A stretch of 64,000 nt of DNA. Origin: Histomonas meleagridis (lineage: Eukaryota; Parabasalia; Tritrichomonadida; Dientamoebidae). A program made the position numbers and the translations under genes. Shown here piece after piece: positions 1 through 10,348 of the stretch. Each line of letters begins with the position of its first letter. Position 1 is the first letter of the stretch. The stretch is from the NCBI GenBank assembly GCA_020186115.1, contig WSYJ01000142.1, forward strand, positions 992,001 to 1,056,000, written 5' to 3'. The notes under the pieces are model-generated. The model had not been told where the DNA came from and made no database searches. It saw only the letters and a list, made by a program, of their open reading frames with translations.

Positions 1-621
1 GAATTCGAAAAAGAATGTTTAAAAATCGAAGAACAGAAACAAAATATTAAAACAAAATCTGATGAAGAAATAGATTTAATGACAAAAGAAATCGATAATC
101 AATCAAATGAATCAGATATACAATATCAACGAAAGATAAAAAACATCGAAGAAAACTCGAAAATAACCAATTCAAAATGTAATGAAACTTATAATAAATA
201 TATTAATGAATATCAAAAATTATTAAACGAAAATTCTTTAATCCTTATACAAAATTTAAATTCTCATTTCGATAAATTAAAACCTTTAAACGAAAGATTT
301 CAAACTCAAAATAATGAATTAACATCAAAAATTAATAATTTGTTTGAACACCAAAATGATTTCGATGTAAAGTCTCCAAATATGAAAAAAGAATATCAGA
401 AACAAATTATGGAATTAAATGAGAAAAAAGATGAATTGGATTCGAAAACTTCAGAAATGTTCGATAAGTTCTACAAAATGGTTCGAGAAGCAGATAAAAT
501 CGTTCCAGTAATAGATAAAAATGCTCCAAAAACACCAAAAATGTCAACGCCAAGATCAAAGATAAAGGCTAGAAGAGATATATCAAAGCCATTCACACCA
601 ACAGAAAAGAAAACAAAATAA
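1..621 (+). CDS. Coiled-coil protein, C-terminal part (5' end outside window)
   Basis: The frame is open from the first base of the window, so this is the 3' end of a longer gene whose start lies to the left; the first internal Met is at 79. The visible ~206 residues are rich in Glu, Lys, Asn, Gln and Ile/Leu, with long stretches of heptad-like spacing typical of an extended alpha-helical coiled coil. The last ~45 residues change character: Pro/Thr/Ser/Lys-rich with TPK and TPRSK motifs, a basic unstructured tail that could be a phosphorylation target. The stop TAA at 619-621 is followed by another TAA and A-rich sequence. I recognise no family; a cytoskeletal or kinetochore-type filament protein is only a guess. 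Confidence 0.7.
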   Translation, partial: EFEKECLKIEEQKQNIKTKSDEEIDLMTKEIDNQSNESDIQYQRKIKNIEENSKITNSKCNETYNKYINEYQKLLNENSLILIQNLNSHFDKLKPLNERFQTQNNELTSKINNLFEHQNDFDVKSPNMKKEYQKQIMELNEKKDELDSKTSEMFDKFYKMVREADKIVPVIDKNAPKTPKMSTPRSKIKARRDISKPFTPTEKKTK

Positions 622-1292
622 TAACTATAAATTTGTATATAATAAATGTTATTAATGTTTGTATTTTTAAATGAATATTTTTTTTTTAAATGCGAATTCA
701 ATAGAAATAGAAAATTAAAAGAAAGCACGAAATTTATGGAAATACAACAATTTAACAAATGCAAAAAATGCATTGAGTATAATAATACCCTGTTAAAAGA
801 AGTAGCTTAAAAATCAACAATGTATAATAAAAATTAATATGCCTGTACTAGATGCTGGTTAATATATTTTGAATTTAAATTGAAATTTTAACGAGTCATT
901 AAATTTAATTTACTATTTATTTCTTTTTATGAGAATAAATAAATTTGAGTATAAAACAAGAGACATTGCAACAACAAAACTTAGCACAAAATAAAAAAAT
1001 AAAATCATTAATATTGCCTTCAATAAAGCATTAAGGAAACTCCAAACAACATTAGATATGTACATATGTACGTAGGGTTTGGCTTAAGAAAAGTGTTATA
1101 TTTTTAAGCAAAACATTATCAATATATTAAACAATTAATAGTCTGATTATATGTTTACGGGTGGATGGGTTTTCATTACAATTGACAACTCAAGAAAAAA
1201 ATCAAACATCTAATACTGCATTAAATTTACAAATATCTCAACATTAACTATAATTATCTTTTTGCAATACATTTTACAAAAATATTAAATAT
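622..1292. other. Intergenic region, nothing recognised
   Basis: 670 bp of AT-rich DNA between two convergent genes (the coiled-coil gene on + and the lectin gene on -). I see no convincing coding frame, RNA gene or repeat except a short G-rich word, GGGTGGATGGGTTTT near 1158-1172, which recurs in inverted orientation near 4684-4700. Confidence 0.5.
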
Positions 1293-2627
1293 TTATAATC
1301 TCAATACCTTTGCTCTGAAGTTACTATTTCGTGACAAAATCAAAAACAGAGAAACAAGCACTAACTCAATAATGGCAATCAAACCTAAGCTCTTTACGAG
1401 CGATGATTCTGATATCTGACTGATTTCATTATTGACCTCATTGATTTCGTTTTCTGCTTCATCATTAATCAGATCAACCAAGTCAACAACTTTCAGAGTT
1501 GTTTTCACCAAATTTGTCGCTAATGTTGAGTTCATAGCCTTGACCATTGCGTCAGTAGAGTTAAACGCGAGTTCAAAAACATTTCGAGCTTTCTTAACGT
1601 TCTCCACCATTCTAACGGTTCTTCGATGCCACTTCTGCGTGTAAGGGCCAAGGGTTCCTCTGATGTAGTCGTTCAGCTCCGAAAACGATGAAACAAAGTA
1701 AGAAACAAAGCACATTTCGCCAACTATGTCAAGAACTTGATCTGCGGTTGCTTCAGTAGGTTTACGAGCATTTGGTGAAAAATATATATCAATTGCTTGA
1801 GCAGTTTTGTTGAAAATTGGATTTCGAAGAATGCCTTTGAAGTCTGGTTCATATGTATTTGGATTATTATTATCATCAATATGAACTTTACGAGAGACAA
1901 AATCATCAGAATCTGGTTCATTCTCCTCATCAATATTGAATTCAATGCTATGGAGATCAATACGACATGTATGTGCATCTGTATTGGCTGTTATACCTAT
2001 ATAACCATTTTCGTATGGAACAGCAATCTCCTTTTTGAAGATGTCAACGAATTCATCTGAGTCAGAAATTGAAATGATGAGATTTTTTTGAACGAATTTA
2101 AACTTTATCGTGAACACATTGGCGCGCCTGAATTTATAAATAACTGGATCTGGAAGGTTTGAAATATCAAATGTTTCAGTTCCATCATTTTGTAAGAAGC
2201 TGAGTTTTAAGGAATGTGAATTACGAGCATCTGTAATGACAGAACCAGAAAGACCAATTCCCTTGAAATTTTGTGGCCCTCCATGAATTTTGCCATGCGC
2301 ACCATAAGTGTCAACAAACCATATACCAAATCCACCTCCACCGCCAGTTCCATCATAAATACGTAATTTGTAAGTCACAGACCAAACACCACTTGGAATT
2401 TGAACGTTTGTCCATGCGCATCCCATGTTATATTGAATTGGTGGAACTAACATAATAACATCATCACGAACACCAGCAGATCCTCCAAATTCCCAGTGCC
2501 CTACGTTTCCATCCTTGTTTGTTTCGAAAGGTGGTGTCAAGTCAGCTGATGTTTTTGACAATCCGATCCCTGCAAGTGTAATAAACAAGAACATTTGCGG
2601 TTTACAGTCCAAGAAACCGTTAATCAT
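1293..2627 (-). CDS. L-type (legume-like) lectin, type I membrane cargo receptor of the ERGIC-53/VIP36 kind
   Basis: 444 aa. The N-terminus carries a hydrophobic signal-peptide-like segment (MFLFITLAGIGL, residues 12-23). Residues ~30-235 read as an L-type lectin beta-sandwich: an opening PPFETN...WEFGG strand, a glycine-rich GGGGGFGIWFVD segment, the G-x-G-L-S-G segment and the ENGYIGITANT strand that precedes a final conserved strand, in the order seen in ERGIC-53, VIP36 and Emp47. Residues ~250-400 are a helical luminal stalk, followed by one transmembrane helix (~418-436) and a short basic tail, RNSNFRAKVLRL, without a clear KKxx signal. By family the protein would bind high-mannose glycans and ferry glycoproteins between ER and Golgi. 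The Met at 2594 would give a shorter signal peptide and is an alternative start. The gene is divergent from the next gene with only 48 bp between the ATGs. Confidence 0.8.
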   Translation of the reverse strand: MINGFLDCKPQMFLFITLAGIGLSKTSADLTPPFETNKDGNVGHWEFGGSAGVRDDVIMLVPPIQYNMGCAWTNVQIPSGVWSVTYKLRIYDGTGGGGGFGIWFVDTYGAHGKIHGGPQNFKGIGLSGSVITDARNSHSLKLSFLQNDGTETFDISNLPDPVIYKFRRANVFTIKFKFVQKNLIISISDSDEFVDIFKKEIAVPYENGYIGITANTDAHTCRIDLHSIEFNIDEENEPDSDDFVSRKVHIDDNNNPNTYEPDFKGILRNPIFNKTAQAIDIYFSPNARKPTEATADQVLDIVGEMCFVSYFVSSFSELNDYIRGTLGPYTQKWHRRTVRMVENVKKARNVFELAFNSTDAMVKAMNSTLATNLVKTTLKVVDLVDLINDEAENEINEVNNEISQISESSLVKSLGLIAIIELVLVSLFLILSRNSNFRAKVLRL

Positions 2628-2675
2628 TAAACGATAGAATATTGGTTGGTTTACAAAATACGTTAAAATCTAAGG

Positions 2676-3428
2676 ATGAGCGACTTTGTATTTGAGTTTG
2701 TGATTCATTGCATCTCTTGTAAAAATACAAAAGTCCAATCATCACCAATAGTGATTACTATCCCTGGTTGTCCAAATATTATTATTGATGCAAAGTCAGC
2801 TTCTTTATGTAAGATAAAATATGAAAGGGGGAAAAGAATTAGATTTAACCATACTAGCTCATTAAACCTTAACATGAAATTAACATTAGTTCATGGACAT
2901 GGTAATCTTTCTGCACGAGCAGAATGTTTTTTAGATTTTTTAGAAATTATAGGAGCAATAGATCAAAAAAATTTTACAACATATACCGCTGAAATTGGGC
3001 TTAAAAAACCAAGTGGTTCATATTTTGGTGTAATGGAATGTTCATTTCAATTGATGCGACTTTCTGATTTCCAACAGATAATGGAACCAACTACTCCACG
3101 AAGCCTAAATGTTACAAAAAAGAGCATTCCTCAAGGTTTAATTCCAAATAGTCCAAGGAGAAGCAAAGTTATTGTTAAAAGGGATTCAAAAATTGAACAA
3201 CAGCAGCAACAACAAACCATTGGAAACAATAGCGTATTTATACCAGAACTTAAAATACCACCAACACGAGCAAAATCTAGTGTTTCATCAAGTCGATCGA
3301 GTTTGAACGGTTCTATACATGAAAGATACATGAAAAAGAACGAGAGATGGTATAAAAGTCGTGCTGATACTGATTGCAGAAGGAGTTTTTCATCTTCGAG
3401 AAACAAACTTAGCAAATCTATGTTTTAA
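2676..3428 (+). CDS. NT-C2-like domain protein with basic Ser-rich tail
   Basis: 250 aa. Residues ~1-130 have the look of an N-terminal C2 (NT-C2, EEIG1/EHBP1 type) beta-sandwich: an opening FVFEFVIHCI strand, RIRFNHTSSLNLNMKLTL in the middle, and an EIGLKKPSG...GVMECSFQLMRL end, matching the usual order of a phe-rich first strand, a 'rFnhtf'-like strand and a late g-x-l-x-v-s-i strand. NT-C2 domains are associated with membrane or Rab/cytoskeleton adaptors. The C-terminal half is low-complexity and basic (poly-Gln at ~171-176; SSSRSSLN, SFSSSRNKLSKS), probably disordered and phosphorylated. The stop TAA overlaps TAAA, a probable poly(A) signal. The start is the only Met near the 5' end. The domain call is by eye and is the uncertain part. 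Confidence 0.55.
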   Translation: MSDFVFEFVIHCISCKNTKVQSSPIVITIPGCPNIIIDAKSASLCKIKYERGKRIRFNHTSSLNLNMKLTLVHGHGNLSARAECFLDFLEIIGAIDQKNFTTYTAEIGLKKPSGSYFGVMECSFQLMRLSDFQQIMEPTTPRSLNVTKKSIPQGLIPNSPRRSKVIVKRDSKIEQQQQQQTIGNNSVFIPELKIPPTRAKSSVSSSRSSLNGSIHERYMKKNERWYKSRADTDCRRSFSSSRNKLSKSMF

Positions 3429-3539
3429 ATTTTTTGTTATGAATAAAAAATGTATGTATGGCATGAAAATATCTAAAAATGCATTATTCATTAAAGAATA
3501 GTATATTTTTGAAACAATATCATAACTACAATTTAAGGA

Positions 3540-4580
3540 ATGATGAAATCACAGATAAAAGACTATGTTCACGACTTAAAATCTCTTCAAAAAATAATAA
3601 GGAATCTTAATATATTAAATATCAAAGAATCATTTGAATCAATTATGAAATTATATGATTTTACTTATCTATTCACTTTTAACTTAATGCTAGTTCAAAT
3701 AATTTACTCATTTTATATATCAAAGTCTAAGGATATTGATATCCTTCTTAAATTCATTGAAGCAATAGAAGAGAAAAACAAAATAACAGACTTTTTATAT
3801 AACATGAAGCATTTGTATTTTTAATAGAAAGACTTCTTTTTAATTTATGTAAACATTACAAATCATCATTTAAAGGTACTGTGAAGCAGTCATATAATTC
3901 CAAAAAAATGATCTCTTTAAATATCTTTATGAAAATAATATTGAATCAAATTGTAACTCGTTTAAATTAGTCAAACAATGTATTCTATCCATAATTATAA
4001 AATATAATCAATATTTAAAAAAAAATGTTGTTCCTTATATGAATGGATTTCATTTGTTACAGCAGAATGCGGTAACTTATATATTTTTAAGCAATTCATT
4101 AGGGAAAAAATACTTCATAAAGACGTTTTAATTTTTAATAATAAATTGATGGGATATAGAACTGATAGAACATATTCTTGTGCAAAAAGGAATTGATGTT
4201 AATATACAAAATAATTATTTATTATATTTTATGTTAATTTTTATAACTTAATGTTTCAAAATAATATTCCAATTATTTGAAACAATCCTTATAATGGCTG
4301 CTAAATGTGGTCACATAAATGTAGTGAAATTACTTCTGAAACAAGACGGAGTTGATATAAAAACTAAAGATATTAAATTGTTTTATTTCGTATTTATTAT
4401 GAGAATTTAATGTTTCAAAGAAATATTCGGAAATCTATTTGAAACACTAATCAATCTTGCATCCTTAATTCGCCTAAACTTAGACTTAAACTATACGAAT
4501 TGCATAGAATTACTTATCGATAAAGATGTATTTTTTCACTATAAATATAACAAAACTTCATCAAATCCATACAAATAAAC
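3540..4580 (+). pseudogene. Decayed DUF3447-type ankyrin gene
   Basis: The first 94 codons (3540-3824) are a frame that resembles the N-terminal region of the ankyrin protein at 60210: a helix pair ending in IKESFESIMKLYDF...FTFNL, then ILLKFIEAIEEKNK. It stops at 3824. Downstream, out-of-frame fragments continue in the same gene order: an NDIF-like piece near 3903-3950 (FKYLYENNIESN), then ankyrin cores at about 4170-4215 (QKGIDVNIQN), 4282-4365 (TILIMAAKCGHINVVKLLLKQDG) and 4443 onward. Large parts are missing and frames change, so this is a relic. The ankyrin pieces are separated by the same AT-rich linker family (TTTCAAAATAATATT...TTATTTGAAACA) seen between the repeats at 61-63.5 kb, but here the spacing between cores is 162 rather than 170 bp. 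Confidence 0.65.
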
Positions 4581-4961
4581 TTTTATTGCACTTATAAAAT
4601 ATGTGAATAAGATGTTATAATTTGTCACTCAAATTTCGAATTCTATACACCAATTAGAGTCACAGGAAATTTCCATCCATAAAAAACCCCATCCACCCAT
4701 ATTTTTTCAGTAAAATATTATAATAAACGAAAATAGATAATGCAATTTTGGATGATATTTTTAATAAACTTTAAGAATTTTAGTGATTTTATTTTTTTTT
4801 ACATAAAAGATAAAGGGGTAAATTAATCGATTATGAATACTGTGACTTTTTATGCTATTCAGTGATTTCTATGAAATATCGAAATTTGAAGCAAAATTTT
4901 GCGTTTACAATGTATTGATGTAAACAAAATAAAAAGCGACTGTTTTGACTATTATTACAAA
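4581..4961. other. Intergenic region, upstream of the large helical-protein gene
   Basis: About 380 bp, very AT-rich. It contains the word ACCCCATCCACCCAT at 4685-4699, the reverse complement (one base inserted) of a G-rich word near 1158. I see no gene. No TCA-Y-W initiator lies just before the ATG at 4962; the nearest, TCACTTCACA, is inside the proposed coding start (4975-4984). Confidence 0.4.
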
Positions 4962-7900
4962 ATGACAAATTCGTTCACTTCACATAATCAAAACGGAAGT
5001 ACAACTCCCTGAACATTGCTTTAAAGGATACTTTAGCGAGGTCATCAAGAAAAAAGATTGGGATACTTTGATATCTTTATCAGGTGATCCATCAGCTTCG
5101 GAATATGTTGAAGCATTTTTTTCGAATATCAAAATTTTAAAAGAAACAATTATTGAGTTTAGTGACGATCAAATTCTAAAATTTATTGACACTGCTATTT
5201 ACCCTATTACCATTTATTTTTTCCAAGCAATTAGTGAAATTTGTGATGAACATCCTAGATTTTCAAAAATAGCTCTTGATGTTTTACAGCACCCATACCT
5301 TCACCCACAGCTTCCAGACAACGTGGTGCAATGTCTTCCTCCCAAAGAAACAGAAATTCTTATACAATCCAGAATCCCAACATCTGAACTTCATTTTAAC
5401 AACGAATCTGAAAAGATACTTAAGTGTCTTTCAGGTAAATATCATTTCAAGAATCTTGAAGAAAAAGATTCCAATAACTATTCAAATATATTTATTATTC
5501 CTACTAGAAAGTCCACGATTTTAACAGTCATCAAAGTCCTCAAAGAAGCATATGAATATGTTGAAACACTAAATAACAAGTCGCATCTAATTAATGTCAT
5601 TCTAACTCCAATTTACCAATCCCTTCAGTCCGGTTTCAAGTTTTGGCAAACCACTGAACCTGAGTTTGATGACGTCAAAAAATCTCTTTCCAAAGTTATA
5701 AATAGTTTTCACATCTACAAAGTTTTTCCAAATTTTGCTGATCAAGGAGTTTTAGATCTACGTAAGAACTCTGTTTTCAACCATCACACACTTAATTATG
5801 AAACCTTAGAAAAAATGAATATTATTTCATCGACATATTTTTATGATGTATTTAAAAAAGAGCTTGATGATGGTGATGAAAAATTTGTTGAACGAGTTTC
5901 ATCTAGATTCTTTTCTAACAACAAAGCATTGTGTTATATCCGCTCAATGAATGATGGAATTTTTGATAAACTATTTAATTTATGTATCGATCAAACCATA
6001 CGCGATTTAATTGAATATAAACGATCAAATAACCTTACAACTGCAATAAATTCATTATGTTTAAATCAACACAAAGAAAATTCACCAACATATGATGAAT
6101 CCATTAAATTTGTAAAAGAAGTAATCTCTAAATTATTTGATAAGAAAGAATCACTTAATTCTGATGTTACTATATATCCAGAAATATGTTATAACACATT
6201 AATGTTACTTTTAAATATTACAAATGAAGAACAATTACTTCAACCAAAAGAACGAACACCATTAGAATTACTTGATTCAGATATGAGAAATAAATTAATA
6301 ATTGGAGCAATTAGACATCCAATTGATGAAACGAAATTTTCAAAATTTATATCTACACATCATCCGACATATTTAGTCGCTTTGTTATCACGTTTACAAT
6401 CTATTTCTGATATATGTTTAGTTTTACCTGAGAAAAAACGAAATACACTTGATAAATATAGTTTTATGAAGGGTAAAATGCCAAACCAAAAAGAAGAAAT
6501 CATGATGAGTATTGTTGAAATATTTTTACAAAAGATGAAGTTTTGGGATAATAATGATATAACATATTTCAAATCTGGTTATAATGTATATTATTTATTT
6601 TCACAAAAAATCCTTAAAGAAGCACTCGATAGTGATGACAAAGAACTTAAAATTAGAAGTATTTCTGTATTTGAAAGACTTTGTTATTTATTAACAAACA
6701 TTAAACATACTAAGTATACTAAAGAAAGAATTAATTTAGCAATTAATTATGTTTTAGATCCATTAGCATTAATTGTTGGAACACAAATTAATGAATCATT
6801 TTCTGAACAAATTGTCACAAAATATATTAAATCAATTCCAACTAAATATTATTCACAACTTGTACGAAATTTAGTATATTATTCACATATTGATAATGAA
6901 AATTATAATTTAGATGAACCTTCATCAAAAGTTTTACACTTAATTTTACAAATGTTATTACAAAATCCAATCAAAACCTTATCAATTCCTTATAATGTTG
7001 ATACTAAAGAAGTTCCTATTTTTACAAATCAATCTGAAAAAGATTGGAAAGAAGCATTAAAACGTAAAATGGAAATATATTCACAGCCAATTATCGATGT
7101 ATGTAATCCATTAAAAGTATCAAAAACATTACCAATGGAATATAATGGACCAAAAATTGAACCGATACCATATAAAGAAGCGAAACTTTCAATATCTGGT
7201 AAATGTTGGTTTGAAGTTGTCAAATTTGTTGTAGAATATTCCAAAAAATATAAATATCAAGATTTTGATACGAACCTTACAAAAATGATGATATCATTAC
7301 AAGATTCATTAAAGAATTTAGGAAAAGATGTCTTTAAATCGGAGTTAATAATGGAAAAGCCATTACTTGATTCTAATTTAAATTATTATTTATTAAATGC
7401 AAATAATTATCAGATTTTATATACGCCTGCATATTTCCCATTATTTGAAATCATTAACAAACAAAACAAGGAATTATTTACTAATGAAAATTATGAAATT
7501 ATTAAAGAATTTCATACATATGTATTTATGAATGAACAACAAGCAGCTAAAAAGAAAACTAAACCAGAGTTTTATGGAATATATTCTAAAATATACTTTA
7601 CTCGTCATGAAGAATTCCAAAACATTAAATTAATTAATGATTATAAACAAAAAATTAATGAATTGAAAAGAAATCAAAGACAAAAAGTTATTGATCTTAA
7701 TAATAAATATTATGATGAAAATATTATATATAATTTAACACAAGAAGTATTAGAAAGATTTATCCAACAATTTAAAGTTGAAGAAATTTGTATTAATTTC
7801 GAAAATTATTATAATGAACCAAAATATAATTATATTGATAAATCAATATTACAATTTATTTCTGCATTAAACAAATGTAAACCTGAATTAATTTATTCAC

Positions 7901-10083
7901 AATTACAAAATTTAGATGTGTTAGCTACTTATTCACTTAATGGAATTGATCCTATTCCATCAGAATTACTTACGAAAGTTATCGATCTTTTATTATTAGA
8001 TCTTTCTAAAAAGAAAATAAACAAAAAAGTTGGAAATAATGAAATTACGCATAATGAAATATATCATTATATTTCAACATTAAGTGTTTTCTTAGGTAAA
8101 CAAATTGGTAAATTAGAAAACTTACAATCAGTATGTAAACTTTCCGAAAAGATTATTAATGATCGAGTTCAATCACCAGATGATAATTTGTTTAATTCAA
8201 TATATCAATCACAAGATATTCAACAAATACTTCTATGTATGACATCGCCATTATTTATTAATTCAACAAACATAATAAAAGAAAGTATTATATCTAAAAA
8301 TTATAAAGTTTCAAAAACTATAATACCGAAATTAATGAATGAAATTATAAAAGGTAAAAATGTTCGAGATGAATTTTTAGTTTCATTAGCACAATTAGCA
8401 ATTCGACCTGAAATTGTAGGTTATCCAGCTCCACAATATTCGTTTGATTTCTTGAATTTAGTATCAAAGAAATCATTAAATGCAAAACGTTCAGTTATAG
8501 CGAACTTAATATATTATGTACAATTAATTTATTCTATTAATGATCAATTACCCGAAAATATATTCCCAATATTAGAATCAAGTTATAAAGGTAATACTGA
8601 TGAAATTTGTGCATTCTTTTGTTTATTACTTAATCAACGAGTTGCGTTAATGACAATGCAAAACAATCCAGGATTATCAGATCTATGTAATCCTGATGTA
8701 TTACCAAGATCATTTATAGCAACTGCTATTAATAAATCACAAGAAGTCGAAATCAAAAAGGAATTAGGTTCATTATATGAAAAGATCATTGATACATTTA
8801 TCTTGTCTGGATTAGTATCTAACAAAGCGTATATCGTCGAATTAGTAGTTAGTATATTAGCTGAGACTAATTTGTCATCTAATTTACCAACACGTATTTC
8901 ACCATTTATAGTCAAAGGACTTCAAACACTTTCTCCAAGTGAAAACAATCAAACATTTATTAAGTTCGCAACATTATTCACTGCTAAACATAAAGAATTT
9001 AATGAATGTTTCGAAGCATATGAAAAGTCATTCGAAATCCTTAAGAATTATTCATATACAATATGTCGTGAAAATGCACGACGCACTAAGAACAAACAAA
9101 AGCCTGAAGCGTATAAGAAACTTCAACAAATATATCAAAATATTGAAAGCACTATCGAAACACCATTTATAGAAAACCAAGAAAAAGAAGAAATGCAAAG
9201 TTTATCACAATTTTGTCGAAGACTTTCAACTGTAATGTCGAAATATTATCCTGCAGTATCATTACAAAGTTATCTTGAGCTTGAAGCATTAGTTTCAATT
9301 TTAGGTGATGAACATATGGAGAAATGTGTGATATCAACGAATAAAGAAGATTCACTTACTGAGTTAATCGAAGTGTTTTGTAATCATAAGGAATTTGTTA
9401 AACATTTACCAGCAGTAATAAAAACAATGTTTAACAACCTTAGGCTTTCATTTAATGAAAAGCATACATTACAACTGACGAAGCTTCCGAAAGAACTACA
9501 AGATGCTGATGAGCTTGCATCTCTTGTTAGTCCTTATGTCCTCGAGCATTTGCCTCAATGTAGTGATGAAGAACTTGTTGAAATAATGTCCAAACTTGGA
9601 ATATTCGGCGAACCAAAAGTATACGTTGCAAGAGGATTCGCTGCACGTGCTAACCCATATGGAAGCGCAGTACCACCAATGGCACCACTAATGGCATCAT
9701 CACGACCAATGATGGAATCAAGAGAATACTGTATGGATGAAGTAGAATGTTGCGCGGATGGAATTGAGGAATGCAATGGTGGCGGCGCGCAAATGACATT
9801 ATATTCTGCGCCAATGATGATGAAATCAGCCAAACCAACAATAATGTTTAAGGGAGGCGATGACATTACATTAAGTAGTGAATCTGTTGATTCAAGCGAC
9901 TTTTCTGATGATGTTTCCAGCAGTAGTTCTGATGAAGAGAAAGGACATAAGGCAAAACATCATGCTAAGCTAGAAGATGATGATAAAGACTTTGTAGAGG
10001 AAGAAGAAGACGATGAACCTGAAGAAGAAGAAGACATTGAAGATGAAGAAAATGATGATGACTTAATGGATCTTTGGAATTAA
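4962..10083 (+). CDS. Large alpha-helical protein with acidic C-terminus, function unknown; 5' end needs a frameshift
   Basis: The main frame is open from 4966 to the stop at 10081-10083 (about 1700 aa) but has no ATG for its first ~250 codons. Coding continues upstream of 5068 (FKGYFSEVIKKKDWDTLIS), so the true start lies further left. An ATG at 4962 opens another frame (MTNSFTSHNQNGSTTP, then TGA); losing one base in the CCC at 5007-5009 would join it to the main frame. The protein is almost entirely helical and Leu/Ile/Asn/Lys-rich, like HEAT/ARM-type repeat scaffolds, but I recognise no motif. The last ~130 residues differ: a Met/Pro/Gly segment with Cys (ARGFAARANPYGSAVPP, ECCADGIEEC), then Ser/Asp-rich and a long Glu/Asp run ending DLMDLWN. 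The stop overlaps TAAA. A nuclear-transport or ubiquitin-ligase scaffold would fit the shape, but this is not supported further. Confidence 0.7.
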
Positions 10084-10348
10084 ATATTTCCACTATTAAT
10101 AGTAAAATAACCAACAAAACATTTCATTCGTTTATTCCTTTTTCGTTTGCCCAAAATGAAAACAATTTAAAGTGTACAAATAATTCATTTCATGTTGAGC
10201 AAAATATGTACTTCAGCTCTTTTGGCCCAAACATTTATGAAACTGACAGCAAACTGATTTTGTTTCCATTTTTAAATTTAAAACGATGAATTCCACAGCG
10301 GTTAATGGAGTGCCCCATATAAATAATTCAAATCATGATTTTGTTTAC

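Noticed and set aside
9555-9866. Antisense frames under the C-terminal region of the large helical-protein gene
   Set aside because: They are shadows of a codon-biased sense strand, with no start context or conserved motif.
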